DNA of 29,575 nucleotides from a candidate division KSB1 bacterium (GTDB taxonomy: Bacteria > Zhuqueibacterota > JdFR-76 > DREG01), in contig JADFJB010000053.1 of the NCBI GenBank assembly GCA_022566355.1, forward strand, positions 1 to 29,575. The letters are read 5' to 3'. Position 1 is the stretch's first letter, and each line of letters starts with the position of its first letter. The translations under genes were made by a program, and so were the position numbers. This document shows positions 16,560 to 23,903 of this stretch, in pieces. A model generated the notes under the pieces. The model saw only the letters and a list, made by a program, of their open reading frames with translations. It was not told the DNA's origin and did no database searches.

Positions 16560-17246
16560 TCATTTTAAAATCGGTTTTGCCTCGTCCTGAAAATCACCTT
16601 CCAGATAATATTCTTTTTTTGCTATCAAATGTGGGTAGTGTTTCTTGAAGGATGCGATAATATCATCCAGGGGCACATCCGCATATTGACCATGATCGCG
16701 AACATACTCCATGTGTTTATTGCCTTTTTCATCAAACTCATGGAATATCGAATCATTTATGCCATCGAATTCAAGCGGCTTAACATGAAATTTTTCGCAA
16801 AGGGAGCGATTGAAAGCCGGAGTAGCTTTAACCCACCGGTTATTCAACAGCAGCTCCGTGTAGCCATGATATGCAAATATGTTGGTTTTCATTGCCGCCT
16901 TAATTTTTTCAGTCGAGAGGTGATTGATTACATCGGCAAAACCAAGACGACTGGGAATATGGACGGCCCTGCTAACGGCAGCCAATAATATAGCTTTTGG
17001 AATGCAGTAGTTTCTTTTGGAGGACAGAGTAAAACTCGCACTCATTTTTTCTGGCACCAGTTTAACGTGATAAGGATCATAATAGATATCATCCCGAACC
17101 GCATAATAGAGGCTAATTGCTTTTTCCACCTCTGATGAATCTGTCCTGGTAACAGCGTTGGCATAATCTATCACGTCAGCGTGATCGCTGTCGATGAACT
17201 GTGTGGGTGATAGGTATTTCTCGAAATCCATACTTTGGTTAGTCAT
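16560..17246 (-). CDS. Transglutaminase-like domain protein
   Basis: 228 aa, no signal peptide, so cytoplasmic. The transglutaminase/papain-like core is visible: RNYCIPKAILLAAVSRAVHIPSR carries the nucleophilic Cys81 on the conserved helix, and YHGYTELLLNNRWVKATPAFN carries His127. The position where most relatives have catalytic Asp (W..xDP) reads ATP, so Asp is replaced by Thr142. This KATPAFN variant is, as far as I recall, common in this subfamily. The family members are protease- or amidase-like, and no substrate can be assigned. ATG at 17246 with no clear ribosome site. It stands alone, with about 480 bases before the toxin-antitoxin pair. Confidence 0.8.
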   Translation of the reverse strand: MTNQSMDFEKYLSPTQFIDSDHADVIDYANAVTRTDSSEVEKAISLYYAVRDDIYYDPYHVKLVPEKMSASFTLSSKRNYCIPKAILLAAVSRAVHIPSRLGFADVINHLSTEKIKAAMKTNIFAYHGYTELLLNNRWVKATPAFNRSLCEKFHVKPLEFDGINDSIFHEFDEKGNKHMEYVRDHGQYADVPLDDIIASFKKHYPHLIAKKEYYLEGDFQDEAKPILK

Positions 17247-17540
17247 ATTTGTATTTGGGTTTATTTATAATAAATAATACTTCTTTCATTAATTCACAAG
17301 CCACTGTTTTGGGGATTTCTACAATACAAAGTATAGAATTAACTTTTGTAAACTTAGCCATAATGAATCCTTTTGATTATAATTTCTTTAATTAAGGTAA
17401 ATTGAACTATTTTTAAATGGTACTGACAATTTACTTAAAAGAGATGTGTTCACAAAGCTTTATTTTGATTTGTAACTTTAAGTAAGCCTTGATTTTTAGA
17501 AATTACTTAGTCTTATGAATAAGAATACTATTATCATAAA

Positions 17541-17622
17541 TGGAACGCGGATGAGCCTGATGACACAGATATTCGCTGATTTTTATCTGTACTGATCCGA
17601 GTAAAATGTGTAATCTGCGTGG
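17541..17622. repeat. Degenerate palindromic repeat (AACGCGGAT...AATCTGCGT type)
   Basis: Within the 17247-17731 gap, GGAACGCGGATGA near the left and TGTAATCTGCGT near the right face each other, with an inner ACAGATA...TATCTGT inverted pair. It resembles an eroded small palindromic repeat. A similar GGATTACTCGGAT-type element lies at 25691-25777. The rest of the gap is AT-rich with no recognised gene. Confidence 0.45.
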
Positions 17623-17731
17623 GGGATGGTGCTTTTGTTTGAGGTTTTTAGATGTGTTGCTTTTTGTAGTAACATATACTAATATGTTTATATAAATAGC
17701 TATAGAAATGTGGATAAAACCGAGGATTGAA

Positions 17732-17962
17732 ATGAAGACAATTCAAATGACATTGGATGAAGACTTGCTTAATCAGGTCGATAGAGCAATTCGCGCACTC
17801 AAGACGAACCGCTCTGCTTTTATTAGAAAATCACTTCAATACTATCTTGAGAGACTAAAAATAAAAGAACTTGAAAAGAGGCATCGTGATGGTTATCTAA
17901 AGCATCCAGTTCAAACAGGTGAATTTGATATTTGGGAAGATGAACAGGTGTGGGGGAATTGA
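17732..17962 (+). CDS. Ribbon-helix-helix (CopG/MazE-type) antitoxin
   Basis: 76 aa. The N-terminus MKTIQMTLDEDLLNQVDRAI plus TNRSAFIRKSLQYYLERL is the ribbon-helix-helix DNA-binding fold: a beta strand for operator contact followed by two helices. The acidic, flexible C-terminus (TGEFDIWEDEQVW) would wrap and neutralise the toxin. The ATG at 17732 has GAGG about seven bases upstream and fits the domain start; an ATG at 17708 is in frame but has no ribosome site. The toxin gene follows after 2 bases, the standard order of MazEF-like pairs, so autorepression of the pair is expected. Confidence 0.9.
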   Translation: MKTIQMTLDEDLLNQVDRAIRALKTNRSAFIRKSLQYYLERLKIKELEKRHRDGYLKHPVQTGEFDIWEDEQVWGN

Positions 17963-17964
17963 CT

Positions 17965-18276
17965 ATGGAACGAGGTGAAATTCGCTGGTATACATTTAAA
18001 TCAACCAATAAAAAACGACCTGTCGTTATCTTAACACGCAATTCTGCTTTAGATTTTCTAGGTGAAGTGACGATTGCTCTAATAACATCAACGATTCGAG
18101 ATATTCCAACTGAAGTTATTTTAGATCAAAAAGATGGTATGAAAACATTAAGCGCCATCAATTTGGACCATATTCAGACTGTGTCTAAGGGTAAAATTGG
18201 AGCTTACATTTCTAAATTGTCTGATTCAAAACTTGATGAAATCAAGCCTGCATTGCTTTTTGCTCTTGGGTTTTGA
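17965..18276 (+). CDS. MazF/PemK-type endoribonuclease toxin
   Basis: 103 aa. It starts MERGEIRWYTF, a variant of the MazF opening (RGxIxW), and continues KKRPVVILTRNSAL (family Arg-Pro block), ALITSTIRDIPTEVIL and LSAINLDHIQTVSKGKIG (conserved region around the active-site Ser/Thr). Family members cleave mRNA at short sequences and arrest growth. The ATG at 17965 lies 2 bases after the antitoxin stop, with GGGGGA upstream; a GTG at 17950 would overlap the antitoxin. Length is normal, nothing is truncated, so the pair is probably functional. Confidence 0.92.
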   Translation: MERGEIRWYTFKSTNKKRPVVILTRNSALDFLGEVTIALITSTIRDIPTEVILDQKDGMKTLSAINLDHIQTVSKGKIGAYISKLSDSKLDEIKPALLFALGF

Positions 18277-18377
18277 TAATTAATTACTTATTGTATTAGA
18301 TATTTCTTTCTACCTTAAGCCTTTTTATTCTTCATCTCAGAAGGTAAATTGTTATTTTTAATACAAATTATAGTTAT

Positions 18378-19119
18378 TTAAAACTCAACTTTTTGCATAG
18401 GTTTTATAAACACTGTAGCACTTGGATAATATTTAGCTACTTCTCTGCTTGCATCAGCTGAATCTCCTGGAGAAACATGCACTGCAATCAAATGTTTGGG
18501 TTTAATGAAATTGCTAATGATTTCCCGACCCTTTGTATTGGTTAAAAACCAAACAGGCAAAATTGCAACATCAATGTTTTCTTCTGACAAATTTAGTTTC
18601 TTAAAATCTTGTTCGCCAAAATACGGATCGCCAATATGCAAGAAATTCTTCCCGCCGATAGAAATGATATGACCTGCATTTTGGATCCAGCTCCAACGTT
18701 TGGATCCATGCGCAATTTTGCCGATTTTTACTCTAATTCCATTATATTCAAATTCTGATTTGTAGCCGGAAGTATATTGAGCCCGCTTGATTCGATCTAA
18801 AGAACTGTTATCTGGTCCCAAATAATTTAAAACACTATCAGCAACCTGTGGAGTAGTAAACAAAACGACATCTTTTACAACGTTTAGATATTTTGCAATC
18901 GATGATGCATCAAAATGATCTTTGTGAATGTGAGAAATCAGGATCAAATCAACACTGGAAAAGGGCTTTACTCCTCTGTTCATTTTATCTAAAATAGCAG
19001 GGTCAGTTGGTAAATAATCCGGGTAATAGTATTTATGGATGGCATCGATTAGAACTTGTTCTTCACCCTTTGCAATCAGAACCCCTTCATTTGCGATATA
19101 AGTTACTGTTACCGGTTTA
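18378..19119 (-). pseudogene. Metallo-beta-lactamase-fold hydrolase, 5' end lost
   Basis: The zinc-binding motif HIHKDH (18924-18941), then GHIISIGGKNFLHIGDPYF and LIAVHVSPGD, identify an MBL-fold hydrolase. The first in-frame ATG is at 18983, but the frame with clear protein character continues upstream to 19119 (KPVTVTYIANEGVLIAKG, EQVLIDAIHKYYYPDYLPT), which holds the first strands of the fold. No ATG, GTG or TTG precedes them, and a TAG interrupts inside the adjoining 71-bp inverted-repeat element (19120-19190). The original start and probable signal peptide therefore appear to have been displaced. Initiation at 18983 would omit the first strands, so the protein is probably non-functional. 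Alternative: a rare start codon such as CTG or ATA. Confidence 0.75.
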
Positions 19120-19190
19120 GTAAGGGCGAAGCATCTTGTTGAACATATTCTCTAAATCTCTTTTCCTGGGATTAGATGCTTCGCCCCTAC
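19120..19190. repeat. 71-bp inverted-repeat element (MITE-like)
   Basis: Left arm GTAAGGGCGAAGCATCT (19120-19136) and right arm AGATGCTTCGCCCCTAC (19174-19190) match at 16 of 17 positions as inverted repeats around 37 bases. It has no coding capacity and adjoins the conserved part of the MBL-fold gene. Beyond it, 19191-19405 is AT-rich with no recognised gene and probably contains the promoter of the next operon. Confidence 0.85.
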
Positions 19191-19405
19191 TTCATTACAC
19201 AAAATTTTGATAATTGAACACAAAAATAATTTTATCGTATGTTGTTAAAATCATCAATTGCTTGTAATCATAATTCAATTTATTATATTATTGTGTTTTA
19301 CATTTGATACTCCAATAAAAACAAAATGAATCTTAAAACAGAAAAGCATTATAGCAATTTCCGATCAGTTCATACTTTTTTCGCAAAAACCCAAGGAGGT
19401 TTTAC

Positions 19406-19996
19406 GTGGATAAACTCCGCATTTCCAAGAAAGCAATAATCGCTGCCATAGCAGGGGCGGTAGTGGGTCTTATTTTTAATGCATTAATCGGTTCGTTGTT
19501 ACCCATTATTATCGGAGCGGCGTTAGGATTGCTCATCGGTTTGTTTGTCTTTCCTGCAAGCGGTAAAAAACCAAAAATTGAAATCGTTGATACCGCCGAC
19601 CCCGTCGATAGATATCTCGAACAAATTCTTGCCATGAACAAAAAACTCAGGTTGGATCCCTATTTAAAAAAAGAAGTCCTCGATAAATTCGAATCCATTG
19701 CAGATAAGCTCGGAAATATTGTGCCGAAAGCCAATCGCGAACATCCTGGCTCGGAACTGACTTATGTAGTCAACAGGATGGTGACCAATTATCTGCCGGA
19801 ACTACTTGATCCATATTTAGCCTTATCACCGGATGCGAGGGAAGGGGAGATAACCACACTCATGGCTACCTTGAATTCCCTGGAAACGGAAATCGATAAC
19901 ATCATCAAATTAATTGAAGAACGCAAGGTTAATGAATTTCGTGTGCAGGATACATTCTTGCGACATAAGTTTACCGAAAAAGGTGTAGAAGCTTAA
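19406..19996 (+). CDS. Membrane-anchored coiled-coil protein, TelA neighbour, unknown function
   Basis: 196 aa. Two closely spaced Gly-rich membrane helices (about 9-27 and 29-50) form a hairpin, followed by a cytoplasmic helical part (about 65-190) with heptad-like stretches such as YLKKEVLDKFESIADKLGNIV and TLMATLNSLETEIDNIIKLIEERK. The GTG start has an excellent AAGGAGGT six bases upstream. I do not recognise a named family. It is the first gene of the plus-strand series, 66 bases before telA, so it is a candidate membrane partner of TelA. Confidence 0.8.
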   Translation: MDKLRISKKAIIAAIAGAVVGLIFNALIGSLLPIIIGAALGLLIGLFVFPASGKKPKIEIVDTADPVDRYLEQILAMNKKLRLDPYLKKEVLDKFESIADKLGNIVPKANREHPGSELTYVVNRMVTNYLPELLDPYLALSPDAREGEITTLMATLNSLETEIDNIIKLIEERKVNEFRVQDTFLRHKFTEKGVEA

Positions 19997-20062
19997 TATT
20001 AGGATTTTACGATTGATTTTGATGAACAAGATTATGGAAGAATTTAAACAAGGAGTTTGGAT

Positions 20063-21196
20063 ATGAACGAAACGCAGGGAAGTGCACAAACAACGGAAAT
20101 TGTTCCGACAGCGCCGAGTGAACTTGAAAGCAAAGAGCAAGAGGAGCTTGAAAAAAGGTCAGCAACTCTGGTTGAAGAATTGCAAGGTGGTAAAAACCGG
20201 GAATTGGTCCGTCAATTAGAAAGTCTTGGCTCTGACACTCAGGCCAGCTCTGCACGAGAGACCGAATTGCTTAAAGTTCGAGTCGGTGAAATGATGAAGC
20301 AGGTTGGAAGCGAAGGAGCAGCGATTCCGGATGGCATGGTGAAACTGCGTATGACTTTAGATGAAATCAATCCCCACGTTGTCGGACAGCCGGGAAAACT
20401 TTCCAGAATTTTCGGTAAGGTACCAGCGATTGGCAAAATTCTGAAAAAAATTGCTATAAAATATGAGACGGTTCAAACCCAGATCGATTCTATTGTCGCT
20501 AATTTACGTGAAGGCGGCGAAATGCTGATCAAAGATAATATTTCACTGGACAATCTATATATCAATGTTAAAGAACAGCAATTGGCTGTGCAAAAGAACG
20601 CCTATCTCGGTGAACTAATCATGAAAAAATTGCAAGAGCGTCTTGCGACCGCAACTGATGAGGAACGGCCTAAATTAGAATCGGTCCAGCATGCAGTGGC
20701 CATGCGGGTTCAAGACCTGCGCACCATGGAGCAGGTCAACATGCAATTCTTTGTCAGTATTGATATGACCATCGACAATAACCGATTGCTCAAGCAATCG
20801 GTGGATCGCACCATTACGGTCACAACAGGCTTACTGACGGTAGGTCTGGCCATCCAGGCTGCATTGGCACGGCAGAAGAAAGTTTTGGATGCCACCAGAG
20901 CAACCCAGGATTATGCAGCCGATCTGCTCAAGGCAAACGCGGCATCTATCCGTAAACAGAGCACAGAAATTGCGGAGCTTCATACGAATCCGGTATTGGC
21001 CCTTGATAAAGTAAAAGCAGCCCATGACGACTTGTTGGCTGCTATCGAAGAAACTGAAAAGATAAAAAGACAAGGCGTGCAGAAGGCAACTGAAGGAATT
21101 GCAGCTCTCAGTAAAATGTCTGAAACCATGGGTCAAAAAGCAGGTGTGATGCGGTCTGAAGAAAAAGAGAAAACCGAAACCTCGATTGAGGCATAA
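20063..21196 (+). CDS. telA: TelA family (toxic anion resistance) protein
   Basis: 377 aa, soluble and almost entirely helical, with an acidic N-terminus. The conserved TelA core runs from about 110 to 330, including KYETVQTQIDSIVANLREGG, ISLDNLYINVKEQQLAVQ, MRVQDLRTMEQVNMQFFVSI and LLKQSVDRTITVTTGLLTVG. TelA was named for tellurite resistance but is broadly linked to envelope stress and Ter-type systems; the molecular activity is not settled. The ATG at 20063 has AAGGAG eight bases upstream; a TTG two codons earlier is less likely. It lies between the small membrane protein and, after a repeat-rich insertion, the DUF4178-like gene. Confidence 0.93.
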   Translation: MNETQGSAQTTEIVPTAPSELESKEQEELEKRSATLVEELQGGKNRELVRQLESLGSDTQASSARETELLKVRVGEMMKQVGSEGAAIPDGMVKLRMTLDEINPHVVGQPGKLSRIFGKVPAIGKILKKIAIKYETVQTQIDSIVANLREGGEMLIKDNISLDNLYINVKEQQLAVQKNAYLGELIMKKLQERLATATDEERPKLESVQHAVAMRVQDLRTMEQVNMQFFVSIDMTIDNNRLLKQSVDRTITVTTGLLTVGLAIQAALARQKKVLDATRATQDYAADLLKANAASIRKQSTEIAELHTNPVLALDKVKAAHDDLLAAIEETEKIKRQGVQKATEGIAALSKMSETMGQKAGVMRSEEKEKTETSIEA

Positions 21197-21228
21197 ATTG
21201 TTCTTTAACTCCGTACTATTGAAAATTC

Positions 21229-21351
21229 CACCCTTCGACTCCGCTCAGGGCGCTAGCATTTGATTTTTTATGATATATGAATAAACTAAAGTTTTATAAT
21301 TTAATTTAGCAACGTATATTATCTTTGTCAACTTTGAAAATAACAGCCACC
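21229..21351 (+). repeat. Palindrome-bounded repeat, copy 1 (right end missing)
   Basis: Starts with the 22-bp arm CACCCTTCGACTCC...AGGG (21229-21250) and ends TTGTCAACTTTGAAAATA-ACAGCCACC. Its last 37 bases (21315-21351) match 21765-21801 with one mismatch. Unlike copy 2 it lacks the closing inverted arm and runs instead into the ribosome site and start of the GIY-YIG gene. Confidence 0.85.
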
Positions 21352-21368
21352 TATAAGGAATGATGTTA

Positions 21369-21715
21369 ATGAAGGGTTATGTTTACATCTTAAAATGTTC
21401 AGACAATTCGTACTATAAGGCTCTACTCATAATTTTGAAAAGAGAATTTATGAACATAAATCTGGCAAAGGTCCTGACTATACTAAGAAAAAACTACCTG
21501 TTGAAGTCGTTTTCGTTTCAGAATTTCCCAAATATTACGACGCTTTGATATTTGAGAAGCAAGTAAAAGGTTGGTCAAAAAAAAAGAAGGAAGCATTAAT
21601 TGACGGCAACTTTGATTTTTTACCCAAATTAGCAGAGTGTAAGAATGAAAGTCATTTCAAGACTTTTGAGAATGATTCATGGCGTCACACCCTTCGACTC
21701 CGCTCAGGGCGCTAA
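21369..21715 (+). pseudogene. GIY-YIG endonuclease, single-base frameshift
   Basis: From the ATG at 21369 the protein begins MKGYVYILKCSDNSYY, the GIY-YIG fold with YVYI as the GIY element. The frame then breaks just where YYTG is expected (about 21417). In the -1 frame it resumes GSTHNFEKRIYEHKSGKG and goes on DYTKKKLPVEVV, YDALIFEKQVKGWSKKKKEAL and FLPKLAECKNESHF, typical of UPF0213-like small GIY-YIG nucleases with the Arg and Glu in place. One missing base in TATAAGGC explains it. The C-terminal tail, HTLRLRSGR, and the stop at 21713-21715 are provided by the left arm of repeat copy 2. The family cuts DNA; as written the gene is inactive unless shifting occurs. Confidence 0.88.
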
Positions 21716-21821
21716 TATTAATTTTTACGAAATGAATTAACTTTGTTCATAATTTAACAATGTCTATATTATCTTTGTCAACTTTGAGAATAACAGCCAC
21801 CCTGAGCGGAGTCGAAGGGTG
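21688..21821 (+). repeat. Palindrome-bounded repeat, copy 2 (complete, MITE-like)
   Basis: A 134-bp unit whose 22-bp left arm (21688-21709, CACCCTTCGACTCC...) and right arm (21800-21821, ...GGAGTCGAAGGGTG) are perfect inverted repeats. The interior is a diverged direct repeat of 21251-21351. It ends 71 bases before the DUF4178-like gene, so it lies in that gene's leader. Confidence 0.9.
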
Positions 21822-21892
21822 ACTGAGTAAATTTGCGCTGATATTGAACAAGTCAAGAAAAGGTAACTAATAAACAGAAAGGAGCTTGAAAC

Positions 21893-22573
21893 ATGGCTCT
21901 GGATTTTCATAGAAAGTTAAAATTAATTCGTCAGATTCCAAAACCCCTTCCGATTAGAGAAAGGGCAAACTACACCCTTGAAAATGCCCGTCCGGGTGGT
22001 CTTCTGGAAATCGAAAACAATCTCCATCTTGTAGTTGGCGAGACCCACTATATGCAAGGCAAAACACCCTATAAGGAGTTTAACCTGGTGGATATAGATA
22101 CCGGCCAAAAGAGATTCCTCGAATTTGGAGAAGAGGATGAATTGGTCATCAATTTCTGGCATACAACGGGGATCCCGTTATCGAAAATCGAATATGACAA
22201 TAATTATTTTCTGGAGGATCATGGTATTCCGGATGTCAGAAGTATAAAGTTATTCCTGGATCTTTGCAATAAATACGATGATGGTGAAATCACATACAAA
22301 GGCCAGACTTTGTATTTCTATGAGAGCCTGCAAGCTACCTGGACCGGAGATGGTAAAAAGGAAACCCAGAAAGCATTTAACAAACATCGCTATTGGGATT
22401 TTCTACCGTTTGAAGCGGAAGAGGATAACGAAATTGACTTGGGCACACCTATCGTCAGTGTCGAACGTTGGTTTGGAGATAACGAAGAAGAAGACGAGTT
22501 TGATGTCAATTATGGTTACCGCATCGCGCCTGAGAAAGCTGTTGTCTGGGCTGTGGGAAATAGCAAGAAGTAA
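21893..22573 (+). CDS. DUF4178-like protein
   Basis: 226 aa, soluble, acidic C-terminal half. The block RPGGLLEIENNLHLVVGETHY (33-53), followed by YKEFNLVDIDTGQKRFLEFGEEDELVINFW, fits the DUF4178 pattern (a beta-rich domain describing an element, then a TG and a W). A second part, ITYKGQTLYFYESLQATW and VERWFGDNEEEDEFDVNYGYRI, is also characteristic of the longer members. Its function is unknown. ATG with AAAGGAG about nine bases upstream. It is followed after 17 bases by the DUF2617-like gene. As I recall, DUF4178, DUF2617, DUF350 and spermidine synthase genes also cluster in actinobacteria (Rv2597-Rv2601 region), which supports the call. Confidence 0.65.
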   Translation: MALDFHRKLKLIRQIPKPLPIRERANYTLENARPGGLLEIENNLHLVVGETHYMQGKTPYKEFNLVDIDTGQKRFLEFGEEDELVINFWHTTGIPLSKIEYDNNYFLEDHGIPDVRSIKLFLDLCNKYDDGEITYKGQTLYFYESLQATWTGDGKKETQKAFNKHRYWDFLPFEAEEDNEIDLGTPIVSVERWFGDNEEEDEFDVNYGYRIAPEKAVVWAVGNSKK

Positions 22574-22590
22574 ATTTAGCCGAGATCCAA

Positions 22591-23181
22591 ATGAATAAAA
22601 ATCACAAACACTATTCAGACAACTCAGCCACTGCTCTGCGTCATTCTGTAATCGAAGGAGAGCTTGATCTCAAGCAATTCAACATCCTCAAGCAAAGCCG
22701 GGTTGATTCAAAGGAACCAAAGTTCACGATTCACGGACGTATTATCGGCGCCAGTCATTTGTTAACATTTGATTTTGATTCAAGAGTATTTCACGAACTT
22801 TTTGCCTGCCAGGAAAACGAAATATCCAATAATGAAATTGCTGCGTATGGTCCCCTGGGTAAAGTTTCCGCAACTATTCAATTAAAATTATGGAACCGGA
22901 TCGATTATTCATTTCAGGCAAAACTACTTCGTTATGTCGATGCCGGGCAATGGCTTAATGAATTCGAACAAAACGCTGCGGAAATCGGTCGATCCGAAGA
23001 ATGGAATACGATGGGACTGGTATTCGATTTTCCCATGCATGAATCAATCAAAATCGTACCGAAGACCATAGTAATTGTAAATTATAACGAAACAGATGGC
23101 CAGATTAAAATCACAACGGCTCACTCCTACCCCAACGAACAAACAATTGTGCGAAGTGAAAGCACATTGCAATGGGTGTAA
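22591..23181 (+). CDS. DUF2617-like protein
   Basis: 196 aa, soluble, no signal peptide. The middle contains IHGRIIGASHLLTFDFDSRVFHELFACQ (about 46-74), which matches my memory of the DUF2617 core (GASH and HE motifs), then GPLGKVSATIQLKLWNRIDYSF and a C-terminal beta region. Its function is unknown. It starts 17 bases after the DUF4178-like stop with only a weak ribosome site (GAGAT), suggesting translational coupling. The neighbourhood with DUF350 and SpeE supports the call; the domain assignment itself should be treated as probable rather than certain. Confidence 0.6.
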   Translation: MNKNHKHYSDNSATALRHSVIEGELDLKQFNILKQSRVDSKEPKFTIHGRIIGASHLLTFDFDSRVFHELFACQENEISNNEIAAYGPLGKVSATIQLKLWNRIDYSFQAKLLRYVDAGQWLNEFEQNAAEIGRSEEWNTMGLVFDFPMHESIKIVPKTIVIVNYNETDGQIKITTAHSYPNEQTIVRSESTLQWV

Positions 23182-23198
23182 ATGAAGGTTGATCATTG

Positions 23199-23855
23199 AT
23201 GGCACGAATCAGATATAGTTTGAGCAACAAAGATAAAATCCGCTATGCAGGATTTGCTCTCCTGAATTATTTGATTAACGGCCCACATACTTTTCCGGTG
23301 CTTTTGTCCGGCAATGATCTTCATCTTGAACCCATTCTTCAGCATCTTCGAAAAAACGATACTATAATCATTAAAGAAAATCGATTTGTTCCAACAGAAT
23401 CGGGCCGAACTGCCCTGGCGGAGCTTTTGGTTCGCTACAAAGAATTAGACAAGGAATTATGCGTCTATGATTCCGTAGACCTGGAAGAGGGTGAATTCGG
23501 AATGGAGTCCATTTACGATTTTGATGACGAAGGTGAATGGAATGCATTCTTGGATGATGAGCGCTGGGAAGATTTGCGCATTACTGTTTTGGAGTACAAA
23601 ATTGAAAATAAGAACGAAGACCATTTAACCAGGCCGGTTGAATTTGTTTTCATGTCATTCCTTAAAGAAAATCGATTCGATTTCAAAAAACCAAATTGGC
23701 AGAATGAATTATTGTCCGGTGAAATCTGGCAGGAAATTTTAGAAACTTCTAATGCCGCCCTATCCTGGAAAGATTTGGGCGATGAAGATGTTATTGAGGA
23801 TATTATCGAGCATGGTTTGCAGTTAATGGCGGACCTTGAGGAAGAGGAAGAGTAA
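23199..23855 (+). CDS. Acidic protein of unknown function with possible winged-helix N-terminus
   Basis: 218 aa, soluble and strongly acidic, ending in a run of Glu. The first 80 residues (IRYAGFALLNYLI, LEPILQHLRKNDTIIIKENRFVPTESGRTALAELLVRYKELDKEL) resemble a winged-helix layout with a GR-containing recognition-like segment; the fold guess is weak. The later part has EFVFMSFLKENRFDFKKPNWQNELL and EIWQEIL. I do not recognise the family. The ATG at 23199 has AAGG about ten bases upstream and follows the DUF2617-like stop by 17 bases, so it belongs to the same transcript. Confidence 0.7.
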   Translation: MARIRYSLSNKDKIRYAGFALLNYLINGPHTFPVLLSGNDLHLEPILQHLRKNDTIIIKENRFVPTESGRTALAELLVRYKELDKELCVYDSVDLEEGEFGMESIYDFDDEGEWNAFLDDERWEDLRITVLEYKIENKNEDHLTRPVEFVFMSFLKENRFDFKKPNWQNELLSGEIWQEILETSNAALSWKDLGDEDVIEDIIEHGLQLMADLEEEEE

Positions 23856-23903
23856 AAAAAGAATTTTTAATAATACAACTAAACCGATTAAGGAGGTAAA
23901 TTC

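Noticed and set aside
17708-17731. Earlier start for the antitoxin
   Set aside because: The extra eight codons have no ribosome site and precede the beta strand that begins the RHH fold.
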